Shown: one piece after another, positions 25,555 to 39,560 of the stretch | How positions within the stretch are numbered: position 1 is the first letter of the stretch | How the letters are laid out: the number at the start of each line of letters is the position of its first letter | Source of the DNA: Pterois miles | Taxonomy: Eukaryota > Chordata > Actinopteri > Perciformes > Scorpaenidae | Direction of reading: 5' to 3' | DNA: 64,000 bases | NCBI GenBank assembly: GCA_947000775.1 | Contig: CAMQGK010000327.1 | Span: 12,642,001 to 12,706,000, forward strand | Notes under the pieces: model-generated | The model's database searches: none | Told to the model about the DNA's origin: nothing | Seen by the model: the letters and a program-made list of their open reading frames with translations, nothing else | Made by a program: the position numbers and the translations under genes

Positions 25555-25745
25555 CTGTGGTGGTTTTAAAATACTTCTCGATGAAATGCCTTCAATTCCC
25601 TCGCAGGCAAAACGCACCGTCTCAGCTGCGGGGCTTTGATAAATCGCCGGCCAGGTGCTGCTCCAATTTGTCTTCATCATTAATTTTTACTGGGCTGTAA
25701 CCTATCTGTCATTGAGCAGAACCCCTAAGCAGAGGTTTTGATGTG
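25555..25745. promoter_or_regulatory. candidate conserved noncoding element
   Basis: CAAAACGCACCGTCTCAGCT, CTTTGATAAATCGCCGGCCA and TTCATCATTAATTTTTACTG make a repeat-free, CpG-containing block unlike its AT-rich flanks. No coding frame fits. Inferred. Confidence 0.3.
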
Positions 25746-26456
25746 TTCACGTGTGTGCACACTTGCTTAAACCCTCCATTAATTGAAAGTGCCTGAGGCG
25801 GTTGGAAGAAAAGTGAACTAGAAACACCTTTTTTTTTTTCTATTTTAGTTCTCTTTTGTGTGTGTTTTGAGTGTTAATCATAAAGGGTAACATCTGTACA
25901 GTCATGATTTAGTAAGCAATAACATGCTGTCACACCCAGTTACACTTGAGGAACTTCCCAGCATTGGTTTGCTTAAAGATAGCTGGCTTGTCTTCACCAC
26001 AAATTTGGGACAATGACCTTATTGTGTCTGTGCATGAGATGTTGAGGTGTACAGTCCTGCATGTGTGAAAGAAAGAGTACGGTATATTATGTACTTTCTG
26101 TGTGTATTTCAAACCTGACTTGCAGGATTTCCAAACCCTGTTGGCAGGGACCTCAAACATGAGAGAAAGAGTTCTGACAGTTTATGTGCAAAGCCACTGA
26201 GTGATCTATTGCACAGTCAACTATGAATGTGTTTGCGGTGGGTGGAGGCATGCAGGTGTTCGTGGGGTGAATTAAGGTAATACCGATTCAGGTGCTCATA
26301 ATGAAGCTATTATGATGCAGCGTGATCTCAAATTTACGTTGATGATTTGTGTGTGTGCCACGGGGTTTGGGTGTGTGTATCACATCAAAGATGTTTGTGA
26401 GGTGGAACAGACAGAGATAGGGATGGAAAAGGACAATAGGATGGTAAGTGATTAGT

Positions 26457-26459
<3 letters not shown>

Positions 26460-26492
<33 letters not shown>

Positions 26493-26604
26493 GCACACAC
26501 ACATAGATACAACCTAGGGAATTAGGTTTTTCCCAAAAATCTGCAGGCTGGGGCAGATAACATAGAGTCCTAGCTACCCAGAAGTGTGTCTGCAGGCATG
26601 CATT

Positions 26605-26662
<58 letters not shown>
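26460..26662. repeat. (CT)n and (GT)n microsatellites
   Basis: CT at 26460-26490 and GT at about 26607-26662, separated by unique sequence. Confidence 0.96.
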
Positions 26663-26664
<2 letters not shown>

Positions 26665-27784
26665 CGTGTGTCAAGTAAAGGCGGAGAGGATTTATACAGT
26701 GTCCTGCTCCATCTGCATCGCAAAGCACACATGTGGTAATTGACAGTGGAGAAGAGACAGAGAAAGGGTGGGGGGGGGTGGCACAGCACATGGGATGCTG
26801 GGTGGATGCTTTGTCAGGCAAGAATTGAAGAACACAGATATCCCTCCCTGCTATTCCCAGGACATGTAGTAAAGCTTCACATCATGGACTTTACTCATAA
26901 AAAGAAAAATATATATATACATATATTTTCTGAAACTGTCTTTCTGAAACAGGCCTTTACTGTAAATACGGGTCCCTTGTTTCGGTGAAGAGCATGGCTT
27001 AACACGTGGTGCTCCTGGTTTTCTTCAGTGTAGTTTACACACTGAAAATTTGTGGTATAGAGTGGTTTGGGTTTTGAATCATTATAGAAAATAACCTCTG
27101 TGGCAAACGTTTATGATACTTACACGTTTTGTTCAGCAGGATGATCTCCACGAACGAACGCTGCTGTTATGATTTTTGGTGTGTGAATATAATCAACACA
27201 ACAAGTACAAAGCTAAAGAACAAAATCTTAACATTTCTTAGGCTTGTGTTTTTGTGTCTTTTTGTGGCTTGTGTCTCTTCATCAGGTGCAATCATGGTGA
27301 CAGTTATCTTATAATATGTCAAGATAAGTAAATAAATACAATTATAAATACACATTATTTATTCTAGTGTCAAATCTTGTCAAAAGTAATCATATCATTT
27401 CAAAAATAGGAAGGTAATGACTAGACAGAAATATAATGCAATAATGCATTATGTACTTGTTTTATACTATAGCTGGATGCAAGTTTCCTGATCAGATTTA
27501 ATAATGTTTAATGTTTTACATTATTATTTAATTATTTTCTATGTAGGAGAACTAATTGCAAGGCAAATCCAATGTTTTCACATTATTATCACTATTCTAA
27601 CCTATAAATATACCACAATATGTTAAATCTGGAGGGGAACTGTGGGTTTAGTTTCAACTTTGACCTGCTTAAACCCATTATCGGGGAATCATATAAATTA
27701 AAAATGAAAAACACCAACAGTGTGGTTTGATGATCAAAGCTGAGAGGCAGATCAATTATATATCATACATGCAAACATTATCAA

Positions 27785-28040
27785 AAAGGCGACATGGCAA
27801 TATATGATGAATTTAAACAAAGGCGTTCTTCTGCCATTCTGTTAATCGGCACTGACGGTTAATGAAGTTTTAATTTACACCTAATCAGATCTTGTAAGCC
27901 ATGCCCAGTCGCCTCGGCCTGTGCAGGGAGGCAGAGGGACCAAAAGACTGGCTCCTCAGAGACCACCACTCCACTCTCATTAATGTTCAGAGGTCTTTGC
28001 TCTTCCTGGTTAGCACAAGGCTCTTCAAATGTATGTTTTA
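27785..28040. promoter_or_regulatory. candidate conserved noncoding element
   Basis: Unique block with TAATCGGCACTGACGGTTAA, TTTACACCTAATCAGATC and TCTCATTAATGTTCAGAGG. Flanks are AT-rich. Inferred from texture and homeodomain-like sites. Confidence 0.26.
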
Positions 28041-28514
28041 AATAAGTCAGCATGTAATTCAAATGTTATTTCTATGTCAGATCCTCTTTGTTACATGGTG
28101 AACAAATGTAATTGACATGCAATAGAAGGAGAGTACATACATGTAAGGCCAGCGACTGGAATGTCAAATGTTTGCACTTAAACCAAATGGGATACCAATA
28201 ATTTATATGTCTTTATTTTCCACACATTATTCTCCTGAAGTTTGACAATTGATGCAGTACTGTCAAATGACATTAGAATATAGGAGATGGTGGCTGACTT
28301 ACACTAAAAAGTATAAAGGTTTATAACCATGTAATTCATCTTGCATGGTAATTACATGTTTAGTAAAATAGCTGCAAATTGTGTACAACCTGAACACTCC
28401 CAGTTCTTTTCTAAAGCATACATAGTTTCTGGTGCCTACCAGGCTGAGCTATATCTTAATTAACAAATGACAGGTTGTGTTTTAAATAATTCCTTCTTTT
28501 TGCTTTTGAATATA

Positions 28515-28872
28515 TAGTTTGGATATTTTGAAGTGGGTTTGTGTGAGGTAGCCTACTTATTCATAGTCAGTGTATTACCAACAGACGATGGCACATCCCC
28601 AGTTTGGAGAAGCAGACAAAAGAGTATCAGTAGGGAAGCTAATCAATGTATGTGGATGGGGCCGACAGCAAAATGCATTTTAGCCAAAAAGGCAAAAATT
28701 TTACCTCACAGAAAAGGGGCATTGCTGGTCTACCGCTGCCTTGATGGTTAGTTTGTTTGCGTTGTTGTGTGACATTGCTTTTTTAAAGGGTTAGTCTGGA
28801 TTCATCAGAGGTGAATAGGTAATAAAATGATGATGGAAAACCTCATTTACACAAAATGAACAATCCCTTTAA
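28515..28872. mobile_element. MITE-like element, rearranged copy
   Basis: The segment starts near TAGTTTGGATATTTTGAAGT and contains TTCATAGTCAGTGTATTACC, CCCAGTTTGGAGAAGCAGAC and GCATTTTAGCC, in the order of a percomorph MITE I recognise. Its last 91 bases (28782-28872) are bounded by TTTAAAGGG and CCCTTTAA. The internal TTTAAAGGG suggests two elements or one rearranged copy. The short frame at 28533-28751 lies inside it and is not a gene. Confidence 0.55.
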
Positions 28873-31739
28873 CTTATACATTTCTAACAATAATACTAAT
28901 ATTCACAATCACAATACTATGTTTTAAAAATAAGAGTAAAAGAACAAAGTAGGAGCGCAAAATCATCGTCGGCATGTCCCATGAAAAGTTACCCAGGAGG
29001 TTGGAACATACAGTGTATCTGAATAGATTTCCACAACTGATAAGGGAAATGATAGATAGAGATTTCTAATGTATTCTATGGCATCGTTTCAAATCTTTGC
29101 AAGTCTGACTCTGTCTTCCTGACAGGTCCTTCAGGGAAATACACCATATTTCCATTCAGCCATGATACACAAAACTGACGGGTTTCCTTTATCTGCATTT
29201 TCCCCAGTTCTAATACCGTACAAGACTGTGTTACTGAATGTTATGAATTCTTCAAAATAAAGTTAGCCATGTGTCACATGATCCATATTCCAAGACTGAA
29301 AATGCTCTTTGAAGTGAATATCTTTATTTTTTATATACAGTAAGTCAGACTTCTAAAGATTTGGTGAGACACATGGTGAAGAAAGGCTTTTTGTTTTTTG
29401 TCTCATACTATATTGCACAATAAAACCAAGACGATCTGAAACAACTGGTGTGTATGTGTGTTATGAGAGGACACTCATTTTCTTCTTTCCATTTACTGAA
29501 ATTCTTGCTTTATCGTCTTCATCTCCCTCTCTTACGCAAACACACACATGTGCACTCCCTCATATGCCACACGTTAATTATCACACCTAGGTCAACTTCT
29601 GTGAACATTACCGCTGACACCTCATTTACTGGGAAAAAAATAAATAGTTGCCCGTCGGAGCAGTTTCTTTCCAACCAAACCACAAAGCGAGTCTGAGTTT
29701 GAGGTGTTTTCATTTGTCACAGTAAACACTCAAGAGCGTGGTAGTACTATCAACCTGGCAGCCACATAACAAAGATGAGCTAAAGAGATTGAAGTCAGGT
29801 GAAGGCATTTCACTTGAGGTTGCACTGACATGCTTTTAATTAAAGCTTTCCCACACATCTCCGCTCCAAAGACCCGTAAGGTAAAATGAATCATTATGTG
29901 CTATGTGTGCATTTATAAATGTGTAAATGAAAGACAAAAAAAAGAATTATATTTAAAAGCGCTTGACAGTAATGTAGAGTTTTTATACAACCAGACAAGG
30001 TGAGACTATTATTATTGGAAGAAAGATAAATATTGCATGGCCAAGCGAATTGTTCAATAATAATAAAATGAATAATTACTCAATGCATGTCATTTGTTTA
30101 TTTTTACTCTCTATACATTTTTATCGGCACTTGAGATTGTGAGTCATCAGTGATGCAGTTTTAAGTTTATTAAGAATTCATCAGTCAAGTCAAGTCAGTC
30201 ATTTATCTATTTGCCAATTTCAGGTTTTCATGAAGGGTAGATCTGTGACTTACATAGCTTCATAGTGTTTTTCTAATCAAACCTTTCTACAGTTCCTGAC
30301 AAACTACATTAGTGATATAGAAGCAGATGTAAGCATATAAATGCTCCATCTCCTTTGTAAGTGTACATTTTGATTGATAAAACCACACCTTACCTCTTCC
30401 CAGTCACCTACTGGATACTCGAATGCCAGTGTGTATGTATGTTTCATTGATATTCAATCGTCTCTCCTGCTGATTTTTGGTCTCCTCTCAGATGTGATTC
30501 AATGGATCATATATAAGTCATACCCCTCATAAGCCAAATGTCCTAACTGCATACTTTCTCATGAGAAGGAGAACTCAATCTGTGTGCAGTGTGAAATCCA
30601 CGATACGTCTTTGCAGCCCCATCAGCTGTGCCGCTCATTCACGTACTGTATTGTTGACTCAAAATAAAAGATGGTTTCACTCTTCGTAAAGACGAGGAGA
30701 GACGCCAGATCGGATTCCAGTTAAGATACTGTCAACTGCAAAGGGTGTTCTCCGAGGAATGTCACACTTGTGGTCTTTGAGATGTGCGTTGCTGGAGTAG
30801 AGTGGTTATGAAATGAAATGAAATATTATGTTGTTTCTTGGAGATGGACTGAGATGGGAAACTGTCCAGCCTACAATGTGGTTGACCTTTGTTTTGCAAC
30901 CACTCACTTGTCCCCTCGATAGAGCATCTGCTACTGTGGAAGTTTATAATCCTCCACTAAATCTTTTTTCTCATGTCGAACAAAACTGTCTGAATGTACT
31001 TGGTTGCTGCACAGCTGCATGTCAAACAATTAGCCTGAGATTTTATCAAGATTGCTCTAACTCAGTCTACTGACACAGGACCTATGAATCAACACTGTCA
31101 CAAGGTCATGAGGAGTTTAACATAAAGCTAGTTCTAGTGGTATGGCATGCATAGCAGATGTGAATACTGGTTCCTGAGTTCTGGTTACTTAACTGCTGTA
31201 TTTAAATGTTGCTGCATGTAAAATTGCTCTCAGAAGTTAAGAAATATCAACGATGCATCCTTTTTAAAAATAACAACACAAACATGAGACTTTTCTAAAT
31301 CTTGTTTTTTGTTTAACATCCTCTTAACATTATAAAAAAAAAAATCTGTTTAGGATGCCATTTTTATATGGTTCTATATATGAGGGGTGGGACGGTTTTG
31401 CCATTTATTTGGAAAAATAATTCAACAACTGTTTGTCTTCACAACAGTAGACTAACATCAGGAGCAAAACACTTCATTGTCACATCTTATGGCTGGACTT
31501 TTGATCTAAAAGAAAAGTGCCACAGTGTTATTCAAAAAGAATTAATAAATAAAAACAAATCATCAACAGAAAGTGCAGCATCAGGTCAGCAGCACTAGAG
31601 CTTTTTTAAACAACAGTAACATCCACTAGGCCAGCATCATATGAGGAAAATCTGCCATGTGTAATAACACTGCTCAATATTGCAATGACGATATGACTTG
31701 TGATAAACAAATATTGAAGTCTGCTTATTAGCTATACTG

Positions 31740-32350
31740 ATGTCAGCCTGGTTGTTTTTAAAGTCAGAACCAGATTAGTATTGAATATTTAAAATACAAC
31801 TAGACAACTTTCTAGAGCAGCAACAGTAAAGTTTACAACAACAAAGTCACCATAGAAACTCATTAATATCTCACTGGAAACAATCTAACATGTTAATAAA
31901 ATAAATCATATTCCTGAGTGAAGTTTATAAAGACTGAAGAACACAAACATCAGACAGTATCAGTCCTTCCTCCTGTCCTCTGTCTGTCCTCTGTCCTCCT
32001 GTCCTCTGTCCTCCTGTCCTCTGTCCTCCTCCCTCAGCTGATGTGAACCACTACAGGTCCTGCTGGTAGAGAGGAGGAGCTGCTTTGTCTCAGCAAGCTG
32101 ATGAGTTTACTACTAAGATATTTGACAAAATAACCTAAACAGACTACAGAGCCACCTGCCAGCTTTAGTCTCAGCTTGTGTAGCCGAGGGTTAAGTTGAT
32201 CCTAAACTTAATAGATATAGATAATATGTACAACATGGAGGCTCTGTAGTCTGGACCCATGTCAGTAACATCACTGCTTCACTGCTGCTGTTCCACCCTT
32301 CACAATAAACTCCCCAAACACAACCACTGAACACTGCTGACTAGAAGGAA
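31740..32350. repeat. probable old interspersed element with internal (CTGTCCTC)n minisatellite
   Basis: The DNA from TGATGTCAGCC to ACTAGAAGGAAC has the texture of a non-autonomous element. At 31972-32033 it carries an octamer-like array (CCTCCTGTCCTCTGTCCTC). I recall similar sequence dispersed in fish genomes but cannot define ends or a family. No coding potential. Confidence 0.33.
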
Positions 32351-32401
32351 CTTAAGTCTTTCACAACTCAACTAAATAACTTACTAACAAGTCTATGCAA
32401 T

Positions 32402-32407
32402 ATAATA

Positions 32408-32454
<47 letters not shown>
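32402..32454. repeat. (AAT)n microsatellite
   Basis: Trinucleotide run with one early interruption. Minus-strand frames give poly-Leu artefacts. Confidence 0.97.
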
Positions 32455-32456
<2 letters not shown>

Positions 32457-33087
32457 AGTTTTTCTGAGAATGAAAGGTAAGATCATAAAACATATTAAGG
32501 GGTGGGTATTTTCACTCAGTTTCAGTCCTTTAGCAGTATAATTCATCAGAATCAGAAAAAAATGCTGTACTATGCTTAGTCTGACATATTAAAAGTCCTT
32601 CTGGATTAAACATTTGACAGTTAACATAGCTTTAGTACAGTTGAGAGAGGCATCTCTCTTTCTCTCTCTCTCTCACTCTCTCTCTATTCTGTTCACTCAA
32701 ACAGAAGTAACAGCAACTGCCAGCAACACATTTTGACATCTGCTGTTGGTGGCAGTATTTCATGACAAACATCCACACTGCCTGTCTACATCCACATTTG
32801 ACACAAATGTGTAGCCGTCATCACCGCTCCCACAAAGCAGCTACAGGCCCGGTAAGCCGCAGATCCTATTTTTGACCACAGCCGATAATTCTTGCAAAAA
32901 CCAGAGAGTCAATATTTTATCACAGGGGTACAGCAAACACATGCAGATGCATTGTTGGTGTGTTTTCCTCTTAAATATTGATTCCTAAGCCACTCTGCAG
33001 CCATCTGGTCTGTGGAGTGTATTCTGCATAAAACACATACACAGACACACATACACACAAGTGTATGCGGGCACACACACATGTAAA

Positions 33088-33091
<4 letters not shown>

Positions 33092-33156
<65 letters not shown>
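33092..33156. repeat. (CT)n-(CA)n compound microsatellite
   Basis: CT at 33092-33119 continues into CA to 33156. Confidence 0.97.
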
Positions 33157-33158
<2 letters not shown>

Positions 33159-33709
33159 ACAGAAAGATGACCATGCACACATAAATACACAAAGACATGT
33201 GAGCAGGATCCTTTCTCGCCAACACACAAGGAGACACAATGGCACACACATGCTCACTCAGAGGGAAGAAGCCTTCTTTCTAAAATGTAAAGGAAGTCCA
33301 ATTTGTTTCGTCATGGACTCCGAATGTAATTTTACATGTCCACTCTAAACCACAGCCCTGTTGCCTGCAACAATCGCCTTGTTCCACTCATTTCCCACTT
33401 TGTCTGTAGTATGTCGCCACTGAAGGGCCTTTGCTTGGCTTCAAGCTGGAGATGTTGCTACAGCACCTCCATCCTCCTGTACAAGCACTTTTTTTTTTTC
33501 CATCAGCGTAATTGTATTAGAATGCACCTCCAATCCTCTGTAACAGAAAGATGTAAGCCGCTTCGCTTGCTTGTGGAGGGATCAACAGTCTCTCGTAAAA
33601 GCCTTGCAAAGCTGTGTGTGTGTTTGTGTGTACACATACAGTATATATGTGCATACACATTTATGTGTACACAGACTGTGCACTCTTCTACACACATTCC
33701 CTCACATCA

Positions 33710-33710
33710 A

Positions 33711-33743
<33 letters not shown>

Positions 33744-33871
33744 ATCAACGAGTATAAGCAGAACCACCTCTGTGTAGTGTGATTAGGTATAGCTGTCGCT
33801 GAATTGTGCTGAGCACAGCCAGGGCATTGCTGAGGATTGGGTTGCCCTGTCTCCACAGAGAAAGAGAGAGA

Positions 33872-33921
<50 letters not shown>
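33710..33921. repeat. (CA)n pair with (GA) edge
   Basis: CA at about 33710-33739 and GA-CA at 33858-33921. Confidence 0.95.
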
Positions 33922-33924
<3 letters not shown>

Positions 33925-34093
33925 CCTGTCTGTCTCCACCTCGTCTTTAGCCAGTCGCCAGGAAGCAGCTGGCCTGAATATCTAAGTGCCTTTAATGAAT
34001 TGAAATCTTTTGGGTGCTAGGATTCAGTGATTAAATGCAATAAGACTAATATTCCTGGGTGGGTTCGGAGTCGAATGAGGAATGTACTCAGAA

Positions 34094-34095
<2 letters not shown>

Positions 34096-34150
<55 letters not shown>
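34096..34150. repeat. (GA)n microsatellite
   Basis: Perfect GA run of about 55 bases with more purine-rich DNA to 34190. Confidence 0.97.
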
Positions 34151-34153
<3 letters not shown>

Positions 34154-35408
34154 GGAAGGCAGAGACAGAGAGAGAGAGGAAGAGAGAGGGGTGTGCTTGG
34201 CAAAGTGCAGTCTCCCTGTTCTCCTTACCCCCCCGCCGCTCAACCTCTTGGGGAAAAACCCTATTTAGAGCAGAGGAGGAGTACAACTGCAGAAGGGAAA
34301 GGAGGGAGGGGAGATGGTTGCTGGTGTGTGGAGGAGGTGGAAGGCAGTTGTGAAGATTATGTTTCATGTTGATTGTGATGGAGACACACCGGGGAACTTT
34401 GTGTTTGACCTTCCAAAACTAAATTAAACAATGTCAATAAAAGCTACATACTTACTGCACTAATAAATACAATAACTCACATTGGATGACATATCATCAC
34501 AATAATACCAGGCTATAAGATTATCTGAATGGTATGTGATTGAATGTTGGCCCAGGGACCCTGGAGGTGCTGGTTCTTATATCTCCACTTTGATGAATGG
34601 CTTGGAAACTTTGTTATCTATTACACAAGTGTATTGCATATTGATAGCCAAATTTGGATACTCTAATAGCCCCTTTTATAAAAGTTGTACTTCAAGTTGT
34701 AGGTAAGAGCTGCAGTAGTATTGGGCCTAAGCTGTGATGTCACAATGCTACATTTAAGCTTGCTGTCCATCAGAGACACCCAACTTAATGTGAATGAAGT
34801 CTGCCCTCTAATGCCATCACAACATTATGTAGAAACCTCAGAGAAGAGAAGAATACTGTTCTTTGCAGTCCAAAGTAATCTACTGCACTTATTTGATTGG
34901 CTAACACAATACTTTGCCAGACAATTGCACAAAAAGTTGAGCTAGATTTTTTGTCAGATGATGCAAGTATTGTTTATTTGTTTGATACCACAGCCCTCCT
35001 TGAAATACATAAGGAAACTGTGGTTTGAACAGTCAAAGCATTGCAGTTTTGTCACTGAGAAGCTCATATTTTGAATTCAGAGTACTGCAAAAGTAGGACA
35101 TTACTAATATTCCAGAAAGTAAAAAAAGATTAGAAAGAAAAAAAGAAAAATCTTGCTGTGGTCAGGTTAATGATTTAATGCACTTTGAGTTGCTTTGTTG
35201 CTGCTAAACAAAAATGCTCACCCTCCACCACCACCACTACATAACTGCCTTTTACTTTAATTGTGGGAAGCCAGCCAGGGATTGGTAGGATGGATAGGTA
35301 GATTAGTAAGAATAAATGTGGAAGCCTAGAGAAAAGGTTTCAACATTTAGCTAAACAGGAGAAAAAATGTGGAGTGTTGTGGGAGGAGACACATTGCTAT
35401 CTATCTAT

Positions 35409-35412
<4 letters not shown>

Positions 35413-35441
<29 letters not shown>
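35413..35441 (+). repeat. poly-A tract
   Basis: Twenty-nine A. No recognisable retroposed body upstream. Similar tracts lie at 60450-60476 and 62557-62583, and a T tract at about 22720-22744. Confidence 0.9.
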
Positions 35442-37364
35442 CAGCAAAGATTATTAGCAGGGAGTGGGGAGAAAGACTGTAACACATGGGAGCTCCAATG
35501 AAAGCAGCTAGCAGCACTAGCTCCAAAAGTTTCAAAATTTAGTGAGAAAGTCAGCAACACTGATGGCCTGTTGTTTCAGGCCTCCCTCCAAAGCCGCTCC
35601 TCCAAAATTATGAACATACACATATCATAATGGACATAAACACCAAACATATCTATTTTTAGTGCTCGCCAATCATTTTATTCGGGTTTATTATGGTCCT
35701 GCAACAGTCATAGATACCTTTTCTTTTTTTTACAAGAGCGTTTGATTTGATGTAATGAATGTAATGAGAATTTCAACAAATATAACAAAAATATATTTGA
35801 ATGACACTACCAACCCTACTTGCAAATGTATTTTTTTTTCCAGGCAATGCTTTGCTACTATTGTCATTGGCGTTTAACATGATTCTGATATAGCCAGCTA
35901 TATTGCTAAGAATGAGCATTTATCATCGTTTGTTTACACTGTTAGCACCATTAGCTGCGAGCTGGTGGCTCAGCCCTCCCCATGTTGAGAGCTGTGTGGA
36001 GGCAATGGATCTGTTCTGTTGAGCACCTCAACATGGCAAATGTCTACTATTTGGATTCACATGAAATTAAATACATCCGTCTATTATCCAGGTCATATCT
36101 TGCAGTCAAAGCAACTGTACTTGCTCTTTGGTCTTAGATTTCCCATCTCATCTAAGAGGCTTCTTCAGCTGCCTTTGATTTATTACATCAAGATATAATT
36201 TAAAGTGATGCAACATGTTTAAAGAGTATTCCAAAAATTAACATTTTGACAGATAATATATAGTGCCTCGAACTGTGCCTCAAGGCATGTCTTCTGGGTT
36301 ATTTTCATTAAACGAGCATCTTAGGTCACAGTTTTCCTTCAATACATTCATATTTAATGCAGTTTGATTTGCACGCTATCCCATTACTCAGTGAGAGTAG
36401 CTTAGGTTGAAAGCTGTAGAATCAAGTGAAAAGTCATGACACTAAAGTGTACGCTTAAAGCAAAGCTTCATTTAATTAGCCGACAAGTCTGACAGATACT
36501 ATTTAACATGAGCCACTTCCCTGATATGTCTCACGGAGTACGTGATGGGAAAAAAAAAGGTTGTGTAGAGACAGGTTGAGCTCATTTATAAAACACTCCA
36601 GACAGACAGGAAGAGAAAACCAACGTTTTCTCATGTCTGCCTCCTCCACTTGTTGGACTCACTGATCTTAAAAAGCTGACAGTTTGCAATTCAGGATAGA
36701 GCTTTAACTGAGTGTTAACTGCACTTAGACGCACATCACAGCACCTTCACACACACAAACACACATGCAATAATACTGTGCAGTAATATTGCCTGTACGG
36801 TAAATCTGGGGTTTTGAATAAATCATGCAAAAGCGCTGTGATAAATATAAAATAGATCTTGAAAGCTTCAGTATTATGCAAGATTTCAGTATGTTGCAAA
36901 ATGTAACTCTTTTCTTTGAGTTTTATTTATATGTTTGATGTATTTTTTTTACATTAAAACAAGTAAGTCACTCAGACCTATTTGATTAACGTCATGATTC
37001 ACTGGATTGAACTTCTTCCCTTATTTTTTTTTTTTTCTGCTCACAAAAATCTGTATAAAACACTGCACTGTTATTCCAGCCCAGTCATTTGAAGAGGCAT
37101 ATGAATGATACAATAATGCACGAGGCAAAAGCATGCAATAAGAACACCGTTCTTGCTTTAGGCATGTCATTTGTAGGCCATGCTGTCTGCACTGACTGCA
37201 ATGCAAACGCACCCATGTGAATATACTATGCTCAGAGCTAGAGATGTAGAATTAAAAGGGAAAAAGAGGTAGATGAATCTGGTGTTTTTGTTCTGTAAGC
37301 TACGTTAGTGACATGCTTTTAGTGACGTTTGTGTCATGTTTTTTTTGTACTTATGTTATATGTT

Positions 37365-37575
37365 ATATAGTTTATGTACTTATTTTAAGGCCAACTATGA
37401 CGTTTTTCATGAACCTAACTAAGTGGTTTTATTGCCTAAACCTAAGTGAGTAGTTTCGTTGCCCCCTGCTCGTAGTGCACCTTGGTACACGAGTATAATA
37501 TTCACACCTCGGCAAGGCAAAATGTGACAACTACATTCTGGTGGACAGGCAGGTCTGTCATGCTTTTTGTCATGA
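37365..37575 (+). repeat. dispersed repeat, plus-oriented copy
   Basis: TACTTATTTTAAGGCCAACT, GAACCTAACTAAGTGGTTTT, TTGCCTAAACCTAAGTGAGT and AATATTCACACCTCGGCAAG make up this copy. It is the inverted relative of 18425-18740 and shares TGTACTTATTTTAAGGC with 57945. Old and diverged, with no coding potential. Confidence 0.5.
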
Positions 37576-39334
37576 CATTGGGTTGGTCATTCTTCATGTA
37601 GCGTCCACAATCTTGACTAGTTTTTATACTAACACGAAATAATGACTATTCCGGCTTCCAGTGTGTGTGTTCTGTGCACCTGTGCACAGGTTTCATTGTC
37701 TACTTGACAGCGCGTTTGAAAGCTGCGTTTACATATCTTCAATGCAGACTGAATCTTCCACATTTGTTTGTGTGTGTTTGTTTAGTTTGTGACTGTACCC
37801 AGTTTACTGCATGTGTGTTGCAATGTAATTGTGTGACATCGCGACAGTGGAAACACTTCTACAGCAGCTGCATCCTTCACTGTTCTTATTAACTGATGTT
37901 CACATCCCCACATCCCCATTCCATGTTTTATTTTACATCTGATTTTGAAATTTGCGTCTTTTTTATACTTTAATTGTATTGTTTTCTGTTTTGTACACAT
38001 ATTCAAAACACATTTTATGGTCTTCTTGTCTAGTTGACATCCAAAGACTTGCACAGAGCTTATGATTTACTGGAATGTGACTGGAGCACTGTAGTATATT
38101 TACATGTGCAAATCATGGAGGATGCTGACAAAATGATTGTGTGTAATAACATACTGTATAGTATTTGTTGTACAGTTGCCATAACAACAGTAATACAGCA
38201 ACTATACCACAAGAACAATTCTAAGTTGCTAAGCACAGATGCAAATACAAACAAACAAAAGCATTTATGATATTTTATGTGTTTGCACACTTGTGAGTAA
38301 TACAGTGAATTCATAAAACACTGTAGACATACACACACACACAAATTGTGCCCCTCACCTTTTACATTCACCTTTACAGGAGTTTTCACGGCTGTCTCCA
38401 ACACAGGTTGCCAGTTTTTGCCTGATTTACGGCCCAAAGGTGCAGTCCACTACTCTGAAGTGTTTACTCACCATAGGCATTAAACATAACTGTCAATTAG
38501 GAGTGGAAGTCAGGGCTCCTAATGGCCTTGTTTAGGTTGTCGTGTGGACAAGCATTAGCGTCTCTCAGTCTGAGAGAGTGTGTGTGTATGGTAGTGAGTG
38601 AGAAACATGCAAGGACTAGTGTGTACGTGTAGCTTTGAGTGTGTGTGCGTGTGTGTGTGTGTGTGTGTCACAATCCTGCAAAGCTTACTCCCCTTGATCA
38701 TCCCGAGTAGTGAACATTTCACCTGACACCTTTACGAGAGGACAGGACCCCGGACTCATTTTTTAAGTCCCCTGTCCACTTTGATGTGCGTTATTAAACA
38801 CACCTGTACCTGATTTGTACGCCGCTCTCTTTCGTCTCTCACTCTCCCCTGAATATTAGTGCTACTTACGGTTAAGTCTGAACATCAGACATATTTATGG
38901 TTAGGTCTTAATGGGTGAAATATATAAGTGCAATAAGGGTGGAATTAAAGAAAGGTTCAATCTAAGGGTAAAATATGTTTATACTATTCTGCTCACATGT
39001 ACTCTGTCCTTCTCTACTGAAGGACTACAAATGTGCTATGAAATAACTGGAATGTCGCTGATATCATTGGTCTAAACAATGCCCATTTTCCCCAGCTAAA
39101 ATAAATTTGCCCATGCATTACATCCTATAGATTAAAGAAAACAGCTATTTATTGCAGCTTGTGTATTCACACAGTTGAATTTCTGTGTCTGTTTTCTTCA
39201 AAAGTATTGATAACTGTAGCAAATTCATCAATTCCTACGAGGCTTACCTGACATCCAACCCTATTAACTGCTACAATTTATGTTTGTGAAACATAATAAA
39301 CCCTCTGCTGCTATAATAAAACTTTAGTTGCATT

Positions 39335-39560
39335 AACTTCCTGTTCCAGGTGTGCGTCGGAGATTAATGTCTGAAGCATTTTGGAGGAGAAAGGGTTGAT
39401 GGGAGGATAAAGGATACAAAGAGCTCATGAATTATCTGCATATACGAGCTGCTTATTTGATCAACGATAAGGGGAATGAGTCCACTTGCTCTCCAGTCTA
39501 CACTCACATGAAGCCTATGAGCCCTGCGATACCATCAATTTAGCTCGCAATGACAACTAG
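39335..39560. promoter_or_regulatory. candidate conserved noncoding element, about 4 kb 3' of irx2
   Basis: High-complexity block with GTGCGTCGGAGATTAATGTC, CATGAATTATCTGCATATAC and TATTTGATCAACGATAAGGG. Several sites resemble homeodomain, POU (TGCATA) and Wnt/TCF-type (TTTGATC) sequences. Inference only. Confidence 0.33.

Larger units (their letters stand above)
23574..28514. other. gene-free stretch after the minisatellite
   Basis: A-tracts at 23770 and 23811, (CT)n/(GT)n at 26460-26662, and the candidate blocks at 25555 and 27785. An 84-codon minus-strand frame at 24603-24857 has no domain or exon signals I can defend. Confidence 0.5.

Noticed and set aside
28533..28751. 72-codon plus-strand frame
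   Set aside because: Lies entirely in a MITE-like repeat.
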